From Periplaneta americana (Eukaryota > Arthropoda > Insecta > Blattodea > Blattidae), in the NCBI RefSeq assembly GCF_040183065.1, contig NC_091124.1, positions 96,304,501 to 96,368,500 on the forward strand: a DNA stretch of 64,000 nt. Direction: 5' to 3'. The notes under the pieces are model-generated. The model made no database searches. It had not been told where the DNA came from and was given only the letters and a program-made list of their open reading frames with translations. Positions 21,174-33,505 of this stretch are shown here, piece by piece (the first letter of the stretch is position 1; the number at the start of each line of letters is the position of its first letter). The translations under genes were made by a program, and so were the position numbers.

Positions 21174-23915
21174 CCCTTCGTTACTCGCGTTAAATTCCGT
21201 AACGCCAGTACTCACCTGGATTACAATGGTAATCCACATTTGTTTTTGTTTACAGACAAGGTTTAAACATTGGAATTAGATTTAAATGTTAAGAAATATA
21301 TTGTTTTCAGTTATTACAGTAATAAGAATAGATATGGTACGCATAACGGAACGTATTAAATATAAATATTAATAATGAAATGGATAGCACACAAATTGCA
21401 TTCAAGTGACATGTTTGCATAATATTTCAACACTGGTCGTGTCTTTGAGCCATAATTTATTGTTGCATCATAGTTATGAGTTAGTTCACTATCATCATAA
21501 TTATGTAGGTTATCTAGCATTGTTGCTCACTCGATGTTTGAAGGTCATCTGAACTCTTGATCTCTCTTAATCTCTCCCACGGGAAACGCAAGTTCACTAC
21601 TGCTGACCTTACTTACGTCATATTTGATAACCGAATACCTCACTCAGGGGTGTAGCAATGAAAAAATTCAGGGATGTAACAATCATTCTCACTTCACTTG
21701 CAATATTTTACAGATGTTTTTGTGTATTGTAAGAAGGATATTGATGCACTTTCATGTTTATGTTTGCATTTCACACTTTACACACGTGAGTCTAATCTAC
21801 ATCTGATTCAATTATCTGAGTAGGCCTATGCATTTCTTCTACACAGTTCAAACAAATTACATCTGAATGAGTAGGACAAATTCTCTTCAAGCACTGGGAA
21901 CAAGATTGTCTTGTGCTCTTGTTTCTTGTTCTACCACACATGTAGCACCTACCAATACCTTCTGGCCGTGTTCCTTCTTCTTGACCTGTTTGTGGAATGC
22001 CTAACAGTTGCTCTCCTCTTCTCTTTATTTCTCTTGGAATTGTCTGTTGGGTGATACGCTCGGAAATTAGTGGCTTCATTAGGTCCAGAGCAAGGGTTTT
22101 TAGGAAGTTTTTCCGTAGAATTTTTTGTTTGTTTGCAGAATAAACAACAAGAGCATTGACACCTGCTATGTTTAGTAAGTCAAAGAAAATAGTCAGAGGC
22201 CAGCGGCGTGAATTTCTGCTTACATCATAGGCTGAGCATAACTGGTCCAGGACATCCACAGCACATTTAGTTCTATTATAGAAAGATATTATTTCAGGTT
22301 TCTGGCTTCCTCCTGTTTCCTCATCCATTGCCGTATCATAATGCATGGTTGATAATGCTAACACTCTTTTGTTTTTCTTTGGTACATACGAAATAATTGT
22401 GCAGTTTTCATTGAATCCAAACAATGTACTGTTAACTTCCCTGTCTTGAGTAGTTGTGAAATGAGGAGGGATTTCTCTTTTGTTTTTTTTCAAGGTTCCT
22501 ACAAGTGTAATTTTGTCATTTTCTAGAAGATCTAAACACAGAGGTATGCTCGTGAACTAGTTATCGGTGGTCACATTTCTTCCTGTTCCTTTGATGGGAT
22601 GAACCAGCCTCTTCACCACTGCATGTGCACTGTTACTTTGGTGAAATGGACCATCTGGTTGAATACCAGCATAAATTTCCAAGTTATGAGTGTAATATGT
22701 TTTCACATCCACCATAGCAAAAATTTTGATCCCATATTTTGCTGGTTTAGTAGGTATATACAATTTCATGGGACATCGTCCTCTGAATGCAACCAACTGC
22801 TCGTCTATAGTTACATATTCGCTTGGAATGTAGCACCTTTGTGAATTCTGAACAAATAACTCGAACACTTCACGTACAGCAGCCAGTTTATCAATTTCTT
22901 TCCTTTCCTGCCTGTCATGAATGTTATCAAAGCGTAGACATCGTAACAAAAATTGGAATCTATTGTAGGTCATAGTCAGGTAAATTGACTCTATACCTGT
23001 TCCATTTTTATCCCATAGTTCTCTTACGTTCAGTCTTCCCGATTTCAAAGCACCGGCAAGATACAAAATACCTAAGAGTGCTCGAATTTCAACGTCATTT
23101 GTTAATTTGCAATCTCTGTCACGTCCGTAATTACGCTTCACTTTTTCAATATAAATATTAGTACACCTTACTATTACATTGATTATTGTCTGATCAATAA
23201 AGCAGTCAAAACACACTGTGTGTGTCCGCGCATTTTTTGCAGCTCTTTTAGGGCCCGGTAAATGAATCACTATATTTTGTGCTCTTCTTCTCCCTCGTAG
23301 AGATACTGGTTCTTCCTGCCAAATTGTAGTGTTGTCTCTTCCCGTATAGCAGTTTCCATCATTTATAGACATTAGTCTTTCATCACCATCACCATCACCA
23401 TAATCATCATCCTCCTCCTCATTGTCTTTTTCTGAATTAGAATCGTGAACTTCATTCAAAAGATCTTCTTTGTTGCTTTCATCATCACTTTCATTTTCAA
23501 TGCCAACATCCAGATCTTCATCTAGCCACTTGCAAATATTGCTTGTATTTTCCGTACCCATTGGAGCCAACTACAAAGAGGATGGAACGATATCACACAC
23601 TTTTTTCATAAAGTTCCTGCATTGCATCACTCATAACCATATAAAAACTATTTCACTTACCTGAGCAAGAAACTGACGTCAGTACTCGCGTGGATTACAA
23701 TGGTAATCCACTCGGAAAAACTGCGTATAACTTGATAAAACTCCGTATAACTTTCCAAAGCGTTGCGACAAATACGTCTAAACACCAGTAATGCCTCACT
23801 TAGACTGTGACGAGAAATTGCATTGACGCTCAGCTACGCAGTGCTGAAGGCGGTGACGTAATACAGGATTAAATATCAGTGGATTACTATTGTAATCCAC
23901 GCGAGTACTGAAGGG
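21174..23915 (-). mobile_element. piggyBac element, 2742 bp, nearly intact
   Basis: Flanked by TTAA (21170-21173 and 23916-23919). TIRs: left CCCTTCGTTACTCGCG, right inverted CCCTTCAGTACTCGCG. Near both ends are palindromic blocks GTGGATTAC..GTAATCCAC (23692-23713 and 23880-23901; left version 21217-21238), probably transposase-binding sites. Transposase is on the minus strand with a single nonsense codon. Sits in the 3' untranslated part of the Tigger element. Confidence 0.92.
21792..23570 (-). pseudogene. piggyBac transposase, one in-frame amber
   Basis: 593 codons including the stop, ATG at 23570. N-terminal acidic region (about residues 15-70), then the DDE_Tnp_1_7 core: VTIDEQLVAFRGRCP (first Asp), GTGRNVTTDN (second Asp), AVDVLDQLCSAYDVSR (third Asp). 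The C-terminus has a cysteine-rich CYMCGRTRN...SCSQCLKRIC...ICLNC zinc finger. The only break is TAG at 22559-22557, where the family has Trp (TDNWFTS), a single G-to-A change. Frame is otherwise intact, so loss of activity looks recent. Confidence 0.93.
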
Positions 23916-23999
23916 TTAAGGAAGTTACATGAAACACAGTCATATTTTTTTTCAGTTACATATATAGTTAAAAGTTTTTCTTAGGTCTCTGAACGGAAT

Positions 24000-25750
24000 T
24001 TAATCAGTCATGTTAAGACAGTAGTCACATTCATACCCCTTGGCACTATCACAACCACTACACTCTGCAGGTACCCACTTTCCGCAGCTTGATACCATAA
24101 TCATTGCACAGAGAGCACTTCTTTCTGTCGCTTTCAGTTCATCATCACTGTTATCACACATGACTAGATCATTATCCTCTGATGAATATTCAAACAACTT
24201 CTTTGGGAGTTTTTTCTTTGCATCAGATCTCTTCGCAGCAGACATTTTAGGATCGTATTTCTTTTCTTTTTTCTGCGACAGTTTCTTCTGTTCTTTAGCC
24301 TCAAACGTTTTCTTCATAGGTGTAGAAGTGAGTACTTCAGAGTGCTACTTTTTTGTTCTTCCTGATCTTCTACTGTTAGATGTAATAGGTCCAGCTGATA
24401 TAGCTTTCAAAATTTCGGAAATACTGATTTGTATGTAATTGCGTTTTTTCTTTTCCCCTGGTGTTTCACTGACAGCTATAGAAACGGTTGACTGCAACAT
24501 TGCACTCAGGTGGAGCAGAAACAGGATCAGACAAGCAGATATTTGACTGATTAGAGGGATTACTCTGTGATGTGACTGGGTGAAGATCAGGGTTATAATA
24601 AGCAGAATCTGGAGACAAATTGGGAATTAAAGCGAAAATTCCTGTCGCTTCAAAATCTGACAAAAAACATTTGCTATGTTTGCAACTCTGGCAAGATCAT
24701 CAGGTCTGATATACTTTTACTTGTTCATTTTCATATAGATGTCACACTCCTTATTACATGCCGTCTTGAGAGGTCCAAAGAATGTCACATCAAGTGACTG
24801 GGTTCTCTGAGAAGTGTGGGGTGACAATCCAACCATAACAGTACTTTTTACCCTGCAGAATTCATATGCCTCTAAGGTGCAATGTGAGTAATGGTTGTCA
24901 AGGATCAGAAGGTTAGGGTTTTCTGGAGTACGACGGGAGTGATGGGCAAAATGTTCCAACCACTTCAAGAAAAGTTCATTGGACCATCCATTTTTGGAAC
25001 AGCTGTACAGTGCATCAGGAGGTCCGCCTTTTTCTAGAGTCGGACACATTCCTTTCCGACCAAATATAAACATCGGGCAAATATAGTTCCCAGCAGCACT
25101 CATGGCACACATCGCAGTGGTATGTGTGCCACGATCTGCACTTGTAGCTGCTCCTACTCGTTCTTGGCCCTTGGGTGCCAAAATAGTTTCAGGTTCCATT
25201 CCCTCTTTCGTCTACATTGTAGACATGTGATGCCGAGAATCCATATTTTAGAAAAACATCCTCAAGATTAGTCTAAAACTTTGAACTTCTTCCTTATTGA
25301 AACCTTTAATGCGGTTAATACTTACTGCCTCTGATTTTCTCAAAGACAAAGAAAGGTTTCACTTCAGGAAACCTTCAAGCCAATAACGTCCTGCCATTTT
25401 TGTTTCTTTGGAGAATGTATGTTCATGTTCTATTTTATTTGCTTAGCAAACTCAAAGGCTGCACGCTTTACATCGTTTGGCATAAGACCATGGAAAGAAT
25501 TTGCCAAAACTTTGAACTGATTGCACATCTCTGCTTCTTGGTCAGGAGTAAAAATTCACTTTTTTTTTTCTAATTTAGGATCATTATAGTTCTGTTTACT
25601 TATCCTCTCCTAAAGTGTGCTGAAGGAGATTCCAGTAGACTTCGACACTGACCTGATGGACTTTCCAGCCTGTATAGCTCTTAGGGCTCTCTGAAGATCT
25701 TCTGCTGTCAAGCTGCCTCTGTTTGTCTTACGCCTGTATTTGCTAACCAT
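24000..25750 (-). pseudogene. Tigger/pogo transposase
   Basis: Starts MVSKYRRKTNRGSLTAEDLQ (pogo-type N-terminal HTH), followed by frameshifted middle parts and YNVDERG (first Asp, family YNVDETG). Then LLILDNHYSHC (second Asp) and QSLDVTFFGPLK (third Asp). The tail has a cysteine motif CGKWVPAECSGC..YECDYC before the stop. DDE_1 family, the group that gave rise to CENP-B in vertebrates. Several frameshifts; inactive. Confidence 0.85.
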
Positions 25751-26584
25751 CTCAAGGAAATGCAAAAATAAATAAATAGACGACTAGATACACATGATAC
25801 ATAATTAATTAATTAATTAACTAATGAATAAACAATTAATAAAAATAAATGAGTAATATTGAACGCGTGAACTATTAAGATTGAAACTATATCACTTGAC
25901 ATAATGCATGAGATGCTTTTCGAAATGTTATATTCACGCGAAGGTAATGCCGGTATGGTGAAGGTAATGGCGGTCAGTTGACCGGTACTGCCTTCATTGC
26001 AGACAGTTTGTAAAAATGCAACCATAAATTAATGAATGTAGGTACCAATATCAAACTGCTACCCATTGACTAGCAACATGTATGGGTATATTCCTAGTGT
26101 CAAAGTATTAAATAAAACAAGATTAATTACTTGCAGCAGCAGCCTGAAGTTGCTTTTGATTTATAAGAATATCAATGAAAACATACAAATACTCCTAGTA
26201 ACAGCTAGGCTTCAACTACTACAAAAAGAGTTTTGCACATAGTTAATGTCATCCTTCCAGAAGTGCATCACCAGTCGGAAGACAAAATCGAATTATTGTT
26301 TTGGAGATAAAGAGGTGACCGGCATTCCCAACTGACCGGGCTTACGTGCAGCTCCCCTATATCACTCCCTCAGATCAATGACATCTGTTTGAAATTCACG
26401 TGCTTGTGTTCTGCTGCATCTCTTAACCTGAAGATCGTGGCATTGCAGATTCTGCTACACTCCCTGGCCTGCTGTCATCCACTGTAGAAGCTCTTATGGC
26501 TCGCTGGGATTTGTGCACCTCCCCCAGACATATGACACCTGTAGACGAATACCAGAACCATATCTGCCACGATCTCTTGGTCGA

Positions 26585-26805
26585 ACTGAAACTGTTAAGA
26601 TGATGCATGAATTGAAACTAATAAAGGTGAAATGAGTCCAAGGTCCAAAACCGAAAGTTAGCCAGCAATTCTGCTTTAAATGGTCGAGGGAAAACCTAGG
26701 AAAAAACCCCAAACAGGTAACTTGTCCTAACCAGAATTTGAACCCAGGCCTGCTTGTTTCACAGTCAGGCAAGTTAACCGTTACTCCACAAAGCTGCACT
26801 ATCGA
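26585..26805 (-). mobile_element. tRNA-derived SINE head and body
   Basis: Minus strand: A-box-like GTGGAGTAACGGTT, B box GGTTCAAATTC, then CAAGTTACCTG, TTTTCCCTCGACC, GCTGGCTAACTTTCGGT and GGACTCATTTCACC. This is the same layout as the SINE at 43336-43573. Further downstream (to 26360 and on to 20527) the element seems to continue across the Tigger insertion. Confidence 0.7.
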
Positions 26806-27750
26806 GCAGATTAAAAAGAGGTGTCATCAGGAGAGGCAACTTGAAGAAAATATTGGGGGCCAGGTAAGCACTGATCCTAATCATTTTCTTAGGCTTGGTT
26901 TTCTGTCTCAAGCAAAGAGTTCCATAACCTTTTTAATGGTAAACGTCCAAAGAATAAATAGGTATAAATGAATAATGTATGAAAATTGTTCCATTTATTT
27001 AAAATGCTCGATAATTATTACATCAATGTAGGTGTATGTTGGTATAATGAAGTATAAACTCAATTGCTTGTAAATAAAATTCAGTTTATATTTTTACAGC
27101 AAAAGTATCTCTGCCTTAGATATGGAGTCAGTAACTATACAATCCATGCCTAAGAAGTTGTTGGTCTCCTTGTGATGAACTTTTAGGGTTGCAAGATGGT
27201 TTAGGAGCTTCTCAATCATTAATAATCTCATGCAGGTTTTAAGTCTTCTCAGAACCAAATAACTTTACTGCTGCAGAGGTTGATATAGGGATCTTTAGTA
27301 GTAGTTGGAACGAACTTCGACCACAGATGGCATATTAACAATACTTTCATTTCTCTTTTTCAAAATATTTAAAAGCATGTCCTGGTGTAACATTACACCT
27401 TCATCCTTATAGTGTTCACTGAGCTCTTGAAACTCAGTTTTTGCAGTGATGAGAAATTGTTTGTATTTACCATGAAGTCAATAATCTTAGACTTGAATCA
27501 GATCATAATGCAATCTATAATCGTATTACAACAGTATCCTGGTGTTGGCACACGAATTAAAGCTCATTCTCCTTATATGAACACAACTCATTGCATTATT
27601 CACCAAGAACATCTTGCCAATGGACATATGTCACCAGAGTTGCATGTCGTCTTAACAGAAGCAGTTAAAACAGTAAATACGAAATCGTCCCCAAGAACCT
27701 CCAGGTTATTAGCAGCTTTCTGTTCTGAAGTTGGAGTCCAACATTCCGCT

Positions 27751-29059
27751 CAGAGGCGGCTTTTCAGGTGAACCAAGTGAAGCACAACTTCACCATAGAA
27801 TTGAAAAAAATTGAAAAAATCATTTTACTTTTATTATACATCACAATGCGATTGATTTTATTTTATGTTTAACGTACATTCAAAAATCGCGCCGCGCTGA
27901 AGAATTAACGAACATAGCGCCAGTGAATCCACTTCTTGCATTGCGACTTTCTATTTCGCTTGCTATGGTTACTGTAGCAACAAAACTCTGATACGTTTAA
28001 GTTGTGCGCTGGTGAAGTGAGCTCGATTTTTCTCCTGTTAGTGTTTCACTCAGTTATGGTTACCATGGCAACAAGGCTACACCATTCACCCCGCAAAAAC
28101 AGTTAGTATCGTGGCTTTGGTCAGTTGTGAAATATAATCAATCAATCTTATCAATCTTCTTAATGTATCCAGCTGTTTGCTGACAACATAAAGTCCACTA
28201 TAGTCCACTGTAGTCTATTCAGTTGTTGTTTTTCACGAGAAATGAGGGGTATTTTGATCGGTGTTCATTATAGATGCCTGTTGCTGGTAGCCAGAGTTGA
28301 GGTATAGTCAATATATAGTGCAGGCCTGTGTCTTCTGCAACTGGTACTGATGATTTTAATTTACTTCTTTTTAGAAGAGACGAATTCACAACGTTCCACC
28401 AATCAATGACAAAGGGACTAATCAGAGTAGCCAACTCTAACAATGAAAATTACAGAAATTTAAAAGCGTAAATTAATTTCGCCCTTAGAAAAGTTATACT
28501 AAATGAATATATTTGTAACTTTTTTAGCTGTTTTGCTAAAGAAGCAAGCACGAGTCTTGAGAAAAGTGGAAATATAATGTAAGAAGAATTGAAAAAAACA
28601 TGGTTATGGTGTCAGCGTTGTAGGTACTACTGTAGTCTATATACAAAGTAAAATTTTTCCGCGGTTTCGTGAGCGAGTGTGCATAAAGATCACGTTGTGT
28701 GCATTGTAATTATTTTCTCTACTGTTCTTATTACGTCAATTATTAGATTATTTTATATAATTAAGAGTAATATATGTTCATAAAATCAGTGTGCTTTAGG
28801 GATTTGGGCTGTATATTAACAAATTTGTATGCATAAAGAAGTTTTTCTTACATGAATCACATTAAAAACTATTTGCGTAGTTGCATGTCACAACAAAGAC
28901 TGTCGTAAATCGCAAATATTTCCATGCAGAAGCAAATTGTGCACAAAACTGTGAAAAAATCAGCCTTTCCACAACGATGTTACTGATAAATTCGCTGCCA
29001 TGAACAGAAGGATTCAACTTGTCTTAAAAAAAAATTGGTATGATTATTTATTACCGTTA

Positions 29060-29117
<58 letters not shown>

Positions 29118-29253
29118 GTCATCATCATCAGTCACGTATTTTAAATATACGGGTATTTAATATACATAAGCCTATACATGTTTTTTGTTACTATAAAATT
29201 AGAAGTCGACCTAACACTGCTTCACGCACTTTTTACGTCATGAGCCGCCACTG
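27751..29253. mobile_element. non-autonomous hAT, 1503 bp, TSD ATTCCGCT
   Basis: Starts CAGAGGCGGCTTTTC, ends GAGCCGCCACTG. Perfect 8-bp repeats ATTCCGCT lie at 27743-27750 and 29254-29261. Contains a (TTA)n microsatellite (29060-29116). No transposase recognised. Inserted in a Charlie-like hAT gene. Its right part only (55553-56638) is present in copy 2 of the large duplication. Confidence 0.88.
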
Positions 29254-29840
29254 ATTCCGCTTTGTTACTACATTCTGAAGTAGGCTGGCTGGGCCACGGA
29301 AAAGTATTATCAAGGTTATTGGAGATAAGAACTGAAGTTGAAATAGTTTTGAATGATAAAAGTCTCCTTTAGCTCATCGAATGTATGATGATGACTGGGT
29401 AATGAAGTTGGCATACCTAAGTGATATATTTCACTTGGTTAACGAGCTCAACCTTACACTTCAGGGACCTTCAAAAAACAACTTTAATTCCATGGATCGA
29501 ATTAATGCATTCAAAAGAAAACTTGATGTTTGGAAAGAAAGAATGAGGAAAAATATCACTGACATGTTTTTCGAGTACTACATTAAAGTGCTTGAAAGTA
29601 CTGGGGGAAACATTAATGAAATTATCTTCAAACATTTGGAGAAACTAAGAGAGAAATTTGAATATTATTTTCCTCCTTCCAAAGAAAAGAATGAGTGGAT
29701 TCAATTTTCATTTAACTCTAGTAGTGAAACCTCTCTTCAGCCATGTGAGGAAGACAACTTGATAGAGTTATTATCTTATCTGAAAGCACTCTGAAAAATA
29801 AATTCTTGGAAACACCATTATCAGAATTTTGGATAAGCTA

Positions 29841-30063
29841 AGCAGAGAATATCCTTCGCTCAGCAGTGTGGCAGTGGGATAAGCATAAGCAGAGAATATC
29901 CTTTGCTCAGCAGTGTGGCAGTGGGATAAGCATAAGCAGAGAATATCCTTCGCTCAGCAGTGTGGCAGTGGGATAAGCATAAGCAGAGAATATCCTTTGC
30001 TCAGCAGTGTGGCAGTGGGATAAGCATAAGCAGAGAATATCCTTCGCTCAGCAGTGTGGCAGT
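29841..30063. repeat. 47-bp tandem repeat, 4.7 copies, inside the transposase gene
   Basis: Units begin AGCAGAGAATATCC at 29841, 29888, 29935, 29982 and 30029. A C/T variant alternates between successive copies (CCTTCGC, CCTTTGC, CCTTCGC, CCTTTGC, CCTTCGC), so the array probably grew by doubling of a 94-bp dimer. Since 47 is not a multiple of 3, the repeat breaks the reading frame of YPSLSSVAV. Confidence 0.92.
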
Positions 30064-30649
30064 GAAAAAAACTTCATCCATTCTCAACTACCTGGTTATG
30101 TGAGGCAGGCTTTTTGGCAATGGCTGCAATATGTTCAAAAGAAAGGAATCGACTAGGGCTACAAAATCTGCAAAACTGTTTGCGACTAGGTCTGAATAAA
30201 ACATTGAAACCAAGAATTGATGTTCTTGTAAAAGGATTACAAAAACAAGTATCACATTAAGTTTGTTGTAAAAGTGAAATGCTTCGTTTATCATCATCAA
30301 CTCAAAGATTACACTAGTCAACAAATTTTAACTTTGAAAATTGTGCCGAAATGAAACATTGCTACTATCCACATATTTGCCATGCTGAATCCAAAAATGG
30401 AACCCATTTTTTAGCAGCACCCTCAGATTTTCAGTTATTACCCTTATTACACTTCTGAAAAGTTCGATACTAACTAAGCAGTTCCACGTTTTTAATACCT
30501 AATGCAGAATGCATAAACATAGTTTTTCACTATTATAGTGGTGTTAGTATTAATAATAAAGTATCCTTCATGTTATAATGATGTAAATAGCTATTTACAT
30601 TTACGTAGTGGAAGGCGGCATCGCTTTAAAACACTTTTTTGTGTGTGTT

Positions 30650-32045
30650 TAGTATTCTCTCTTTGTATGAACGAGCAGTAATAACTCATCATAGATGGAT
30701 CTCATCTTCCTTTATAACGCTGTTTCATCTGTAAAAGTCTTGGTGAAAGCGTTCCCCTTGTTCGTCACTCACTGCACCCAAGTTTTTAGGAAAAAATCTA
30801 AATGAGAATGCAGGAAGTGAATTTTGACAGACATCCTGTATCCAAAATTCTTATAATTTTGAAAGATACTCTGAACTAGTTGTCATATTTTCTTCCTTCT
30901 TGTTGCCGAGGAACTCATTCACAACACTTTTAAATGTCTCCCATGCTATACATTCGTTTGGAGTTAATTTTTCTAAAAAAAAAAAAAAAAAATCGATCAC
31001 ACATCATTTTCTTAACCTCAGGTCCAATGAATATTCCTTCTTTTAATTTTGCAGCACACAAGCCAGGGAATATTCTTCGTAGATATTTGAAACCTTTGCC
31101 TACTGTGTCCATACCTTTCATAAAGTTCTTAATGAGTCCTAATTGAATGTGTAAAGGATGGAGATATATTTTTTGTGGGTCAACTAAAGGTTTAAATTTT
31201 ACATTATGTTTCCCAGGAGTGAAATCTTCTCTTCTTGGCCATTCCTTGATTATATAGTGATGCTGAGTATCTTGGCTGTCCCAAAGGCACAGAAAAAAGC
31301 ATATTTAGTGAATCCATTCTCCATTCCATGTAGAAGACTTTAAGATCCCGCAAATATGCCAACAATGGTTTTCATATTTTAATGACTTCAAGAATACGAC
31401 GCATGTTTTCATAATTTCTTTCATTGCTGCACTGTATGTTACAGATATATAGGAAAGATTATTACGATTGTGTAACAAAACGGCTTTCGGACTAATTTTA
31501 GAAGCATCTATAAATAAGCGCCATTTCAGCATTATGTGTAATACCTAGTTTTAATCAGTCCATTTACATCGCTGCATGTACAAACTCCACAATCTGCAAC
31601 TATGAAAAATGGTAACAGATCCTTATTTATGTTTCTAAATACCGAAACACTAGTATCTTTATCCAGCAGCTTCCATTCCTGAAGACGAGATTCTAGAAGC
31701 TCAGTCAGCTGTTTAGTTAAGTACAAATCACGTACTAGATCGTTGAGTTCCACCTATGTTTTAAATGTGGCTTTTCTTCTCTCTCTTCATCTGGAATGTA
31801 GACTTCATCCCTTGATATAGAGAGCTGCACATCATCAGATGACGTTATGTCAGATTCCGATTCTTCTTGCCATGTAGAAGGTGGAATGGGAACAGGTAAT
31901 TTTTCTCCATGAGGTATTGGTCTTGTAGCTGATGGGAGATTAGGAAACTGAACGAGTCTCTTATTTTTTTAAGAAAATCCAGTAACATTGGTTAAGCAGA
32001 AATAACAGTCATCTTTGTGGTTCTTTTGTTCACGCCATACCATTG
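30650..32045 (-). pseudogene. decayed member of a multi-copy arthropod gene family, function unknown
   Basis: Minus strand, N to C: WREQKNHKDDCYFCLTNVTG (CxxC), NKRLVQFPNLPSATRPIPHG, acidic stretch, DLVRDLYLTKQLTELLESRL, WRLFIDASKISPKAVLLHN, ECIAWETFKSVVNEFLGNK, SDEQGERFHQDF. I recall this motif order from many uncharacterised, repeated arthropod proteins, which suggests a mobile origin, but I do not know a function. Several frameshifts and an A17 run interrupt it. Duplicate at 58034-59429. Confidence 0.55.
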
Positions 32046-32339
32046 GTTCAGAAAGTTTTTACAACTAGGCGTTTGCTTCTTCATTTCATTTCATACAGAA
32101 CAGTTCACACTACTAACAAAACCTCTACACCCGAACTAAACAAAATACAGACTGACTGCCTCTGTTTTCATTACCAGGCACCCTGTAAGTCTATATTTTC
32201 TCTCAAGTATCAACAAACCATGATTCAGATGTGTCAAGTGAAGAGGGACTTTGTACATGTATACTAGGTATTGAAAAATGTGTATAAATTCTATATTTAT
32301 AAAGCTAAATTATTGAAATTTACGTATGCATACATCGAA

Positions 32340-32545
32340 ATTAAACGTAGGCTCCTGTGGCTTCCACCAATTTCCTCAAGCAGCAGGTAATGGAATCCAC
32401 AGTCTTCTGGAGGAAGTTGCGTGGGGCATTGATGATAATGCCCCGAATCTGTGCTCCCAATTCTTTATTGTCTCTGGACGGATTGTGGCATTCCTTCCTT
32501 TCTCTGTATGGCACCTTCTCTGAACGAAAACAACGGAATTCCACA
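32340..32545 (-). pseudogene. transposase C-terminal fragment (mariner-type, tentative)
   Basis: Minus strand reads KELGAQIRGIIINAPRNFLQ then KTVDSITCCLRKLVEATGAYV. It resembles the C-terminal helices and the (D/A)xGxxxE end of insect DDE_3-type transposases. No catalytic motif left. Duplicate at 59724-59929. Confidence 0.45.
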
Positions 32546-33505
32546 CTTCATAGCGTGCAGTTCGTTCGCGAACAAACAGGTGATCGACCATCTTTGCTAT
32601 TGTTGCGCGAACCGCCCTTCACGGCCACCATCTATACTATGGACGCGCAAAAGTTCAAACTCTATTTAATGATTTACATGTACACACAATTTTCATTATG
32701 GTTGCATCAATATTAAAAATTCCACAGCCAATTAATAATACATAGTTACTTCCCGCCAGCACTGTATTTATGGCTATTCATAAAATACAACATTGTTGCA
32801 GTGCTCCGAAACCTGACGTGATGGAAAAAATCTGATTACATATTCGTAATCAGCGTATCAGACTTGGTAATAATCAGCATTCTGTTTGTCGGCACAAAAA
32901 ATGCTGTTGACTAGTGATTATTATAAACTGTGAACATGTCAAGAGTTTGATAAATTGCGGCATAATAATTTTGTAACATTTATTGTTAAACCTCTATTAA
33001 TTTCAAATATATTTGATTTGTAGTGTTACCTTAGTTTTAATTTTTTATTAAGCACACCTAAACACTTCAAAAGACTGCATGAATATAATGTAACAGCAAG
33101 GGGGCTGTACCATCAAAATGGTTGAGATGCTTTAGAAATTTGTCTTGACAGGGGAAAAGCATGTCTAATCTGTTGTAAACCGCCGCAACATCTTTAGTAT
33201 TTTAACTGACATGCCTTCAAAATTCCAAAAGTTTTAGATGAAAGTTGCTAAACTCGAAAAGAAAAATGATCAGAAAGTACAAAAATTATACCGTAATTTC
33301 ATTTAAAATTCTGAAATTAGCTCCCCAGTGTTATATGAAGGGGGCACACTGAAAAGTTGTCAATGTCATTTTCTGGAAGGTCCCTTCCTGTTTAGTTTGG
33401 AAAGATTAGGATTTAGTTTTATTGATCCTTTTAAGATTCATTGGCTTATAATACTTCATATACTCTGTATATAATATAAAATCCAAATTTCACCTACAGT
33501 ATATA
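32546..33505. other. no recognisable feature
   Basis: AT-rich intronic sequence shared with copy 2. Nothing I can support. Confidence 0.5.

Larger units (their letters stand above)
20721..26357 (-). mobile_element. Tigger/pogo element with nested piggyBac
   Basis: Ends GGGGAGATGCA (left) and TGCAGCTCCCC (right) are inverted and flanked by TA on both sides (20719-20720, 26358-26359). GGCGGTCACCT and AGGTGACCGG are further subterminal inverted blocks. Without the piggyBac (2746 bp including its TTAA) it would be about 2.9 kb. It encodes a pogo-type transposase on the minus strand (24000-25750). Confidence 0.8.
27490..30345 (+). pseudogene. hAT transposase (Charlie/ZBED-like), split by another hAT
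   Basis: Before the insertion: VGTRIKAHSPYMNTTHCIIH, QEHLANGHMSPEL, LLAAFCSEVGVQH. After it: AYLSDIFHLVNELNLTLQGP, INAFKRKLDVWKERM, then SREYPSLSSVAVKKTSS and the C-terminal dimerisation region, out of frame in places, to about 30260. This is the order of Charlie-type/ZBED5/FAM200-like hAT transposases. Removing 27751-29253 and one TSD joins the halves. The C-terminal part is scrambled by a 47-bp tandem repeat. Confidence 0.8.
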
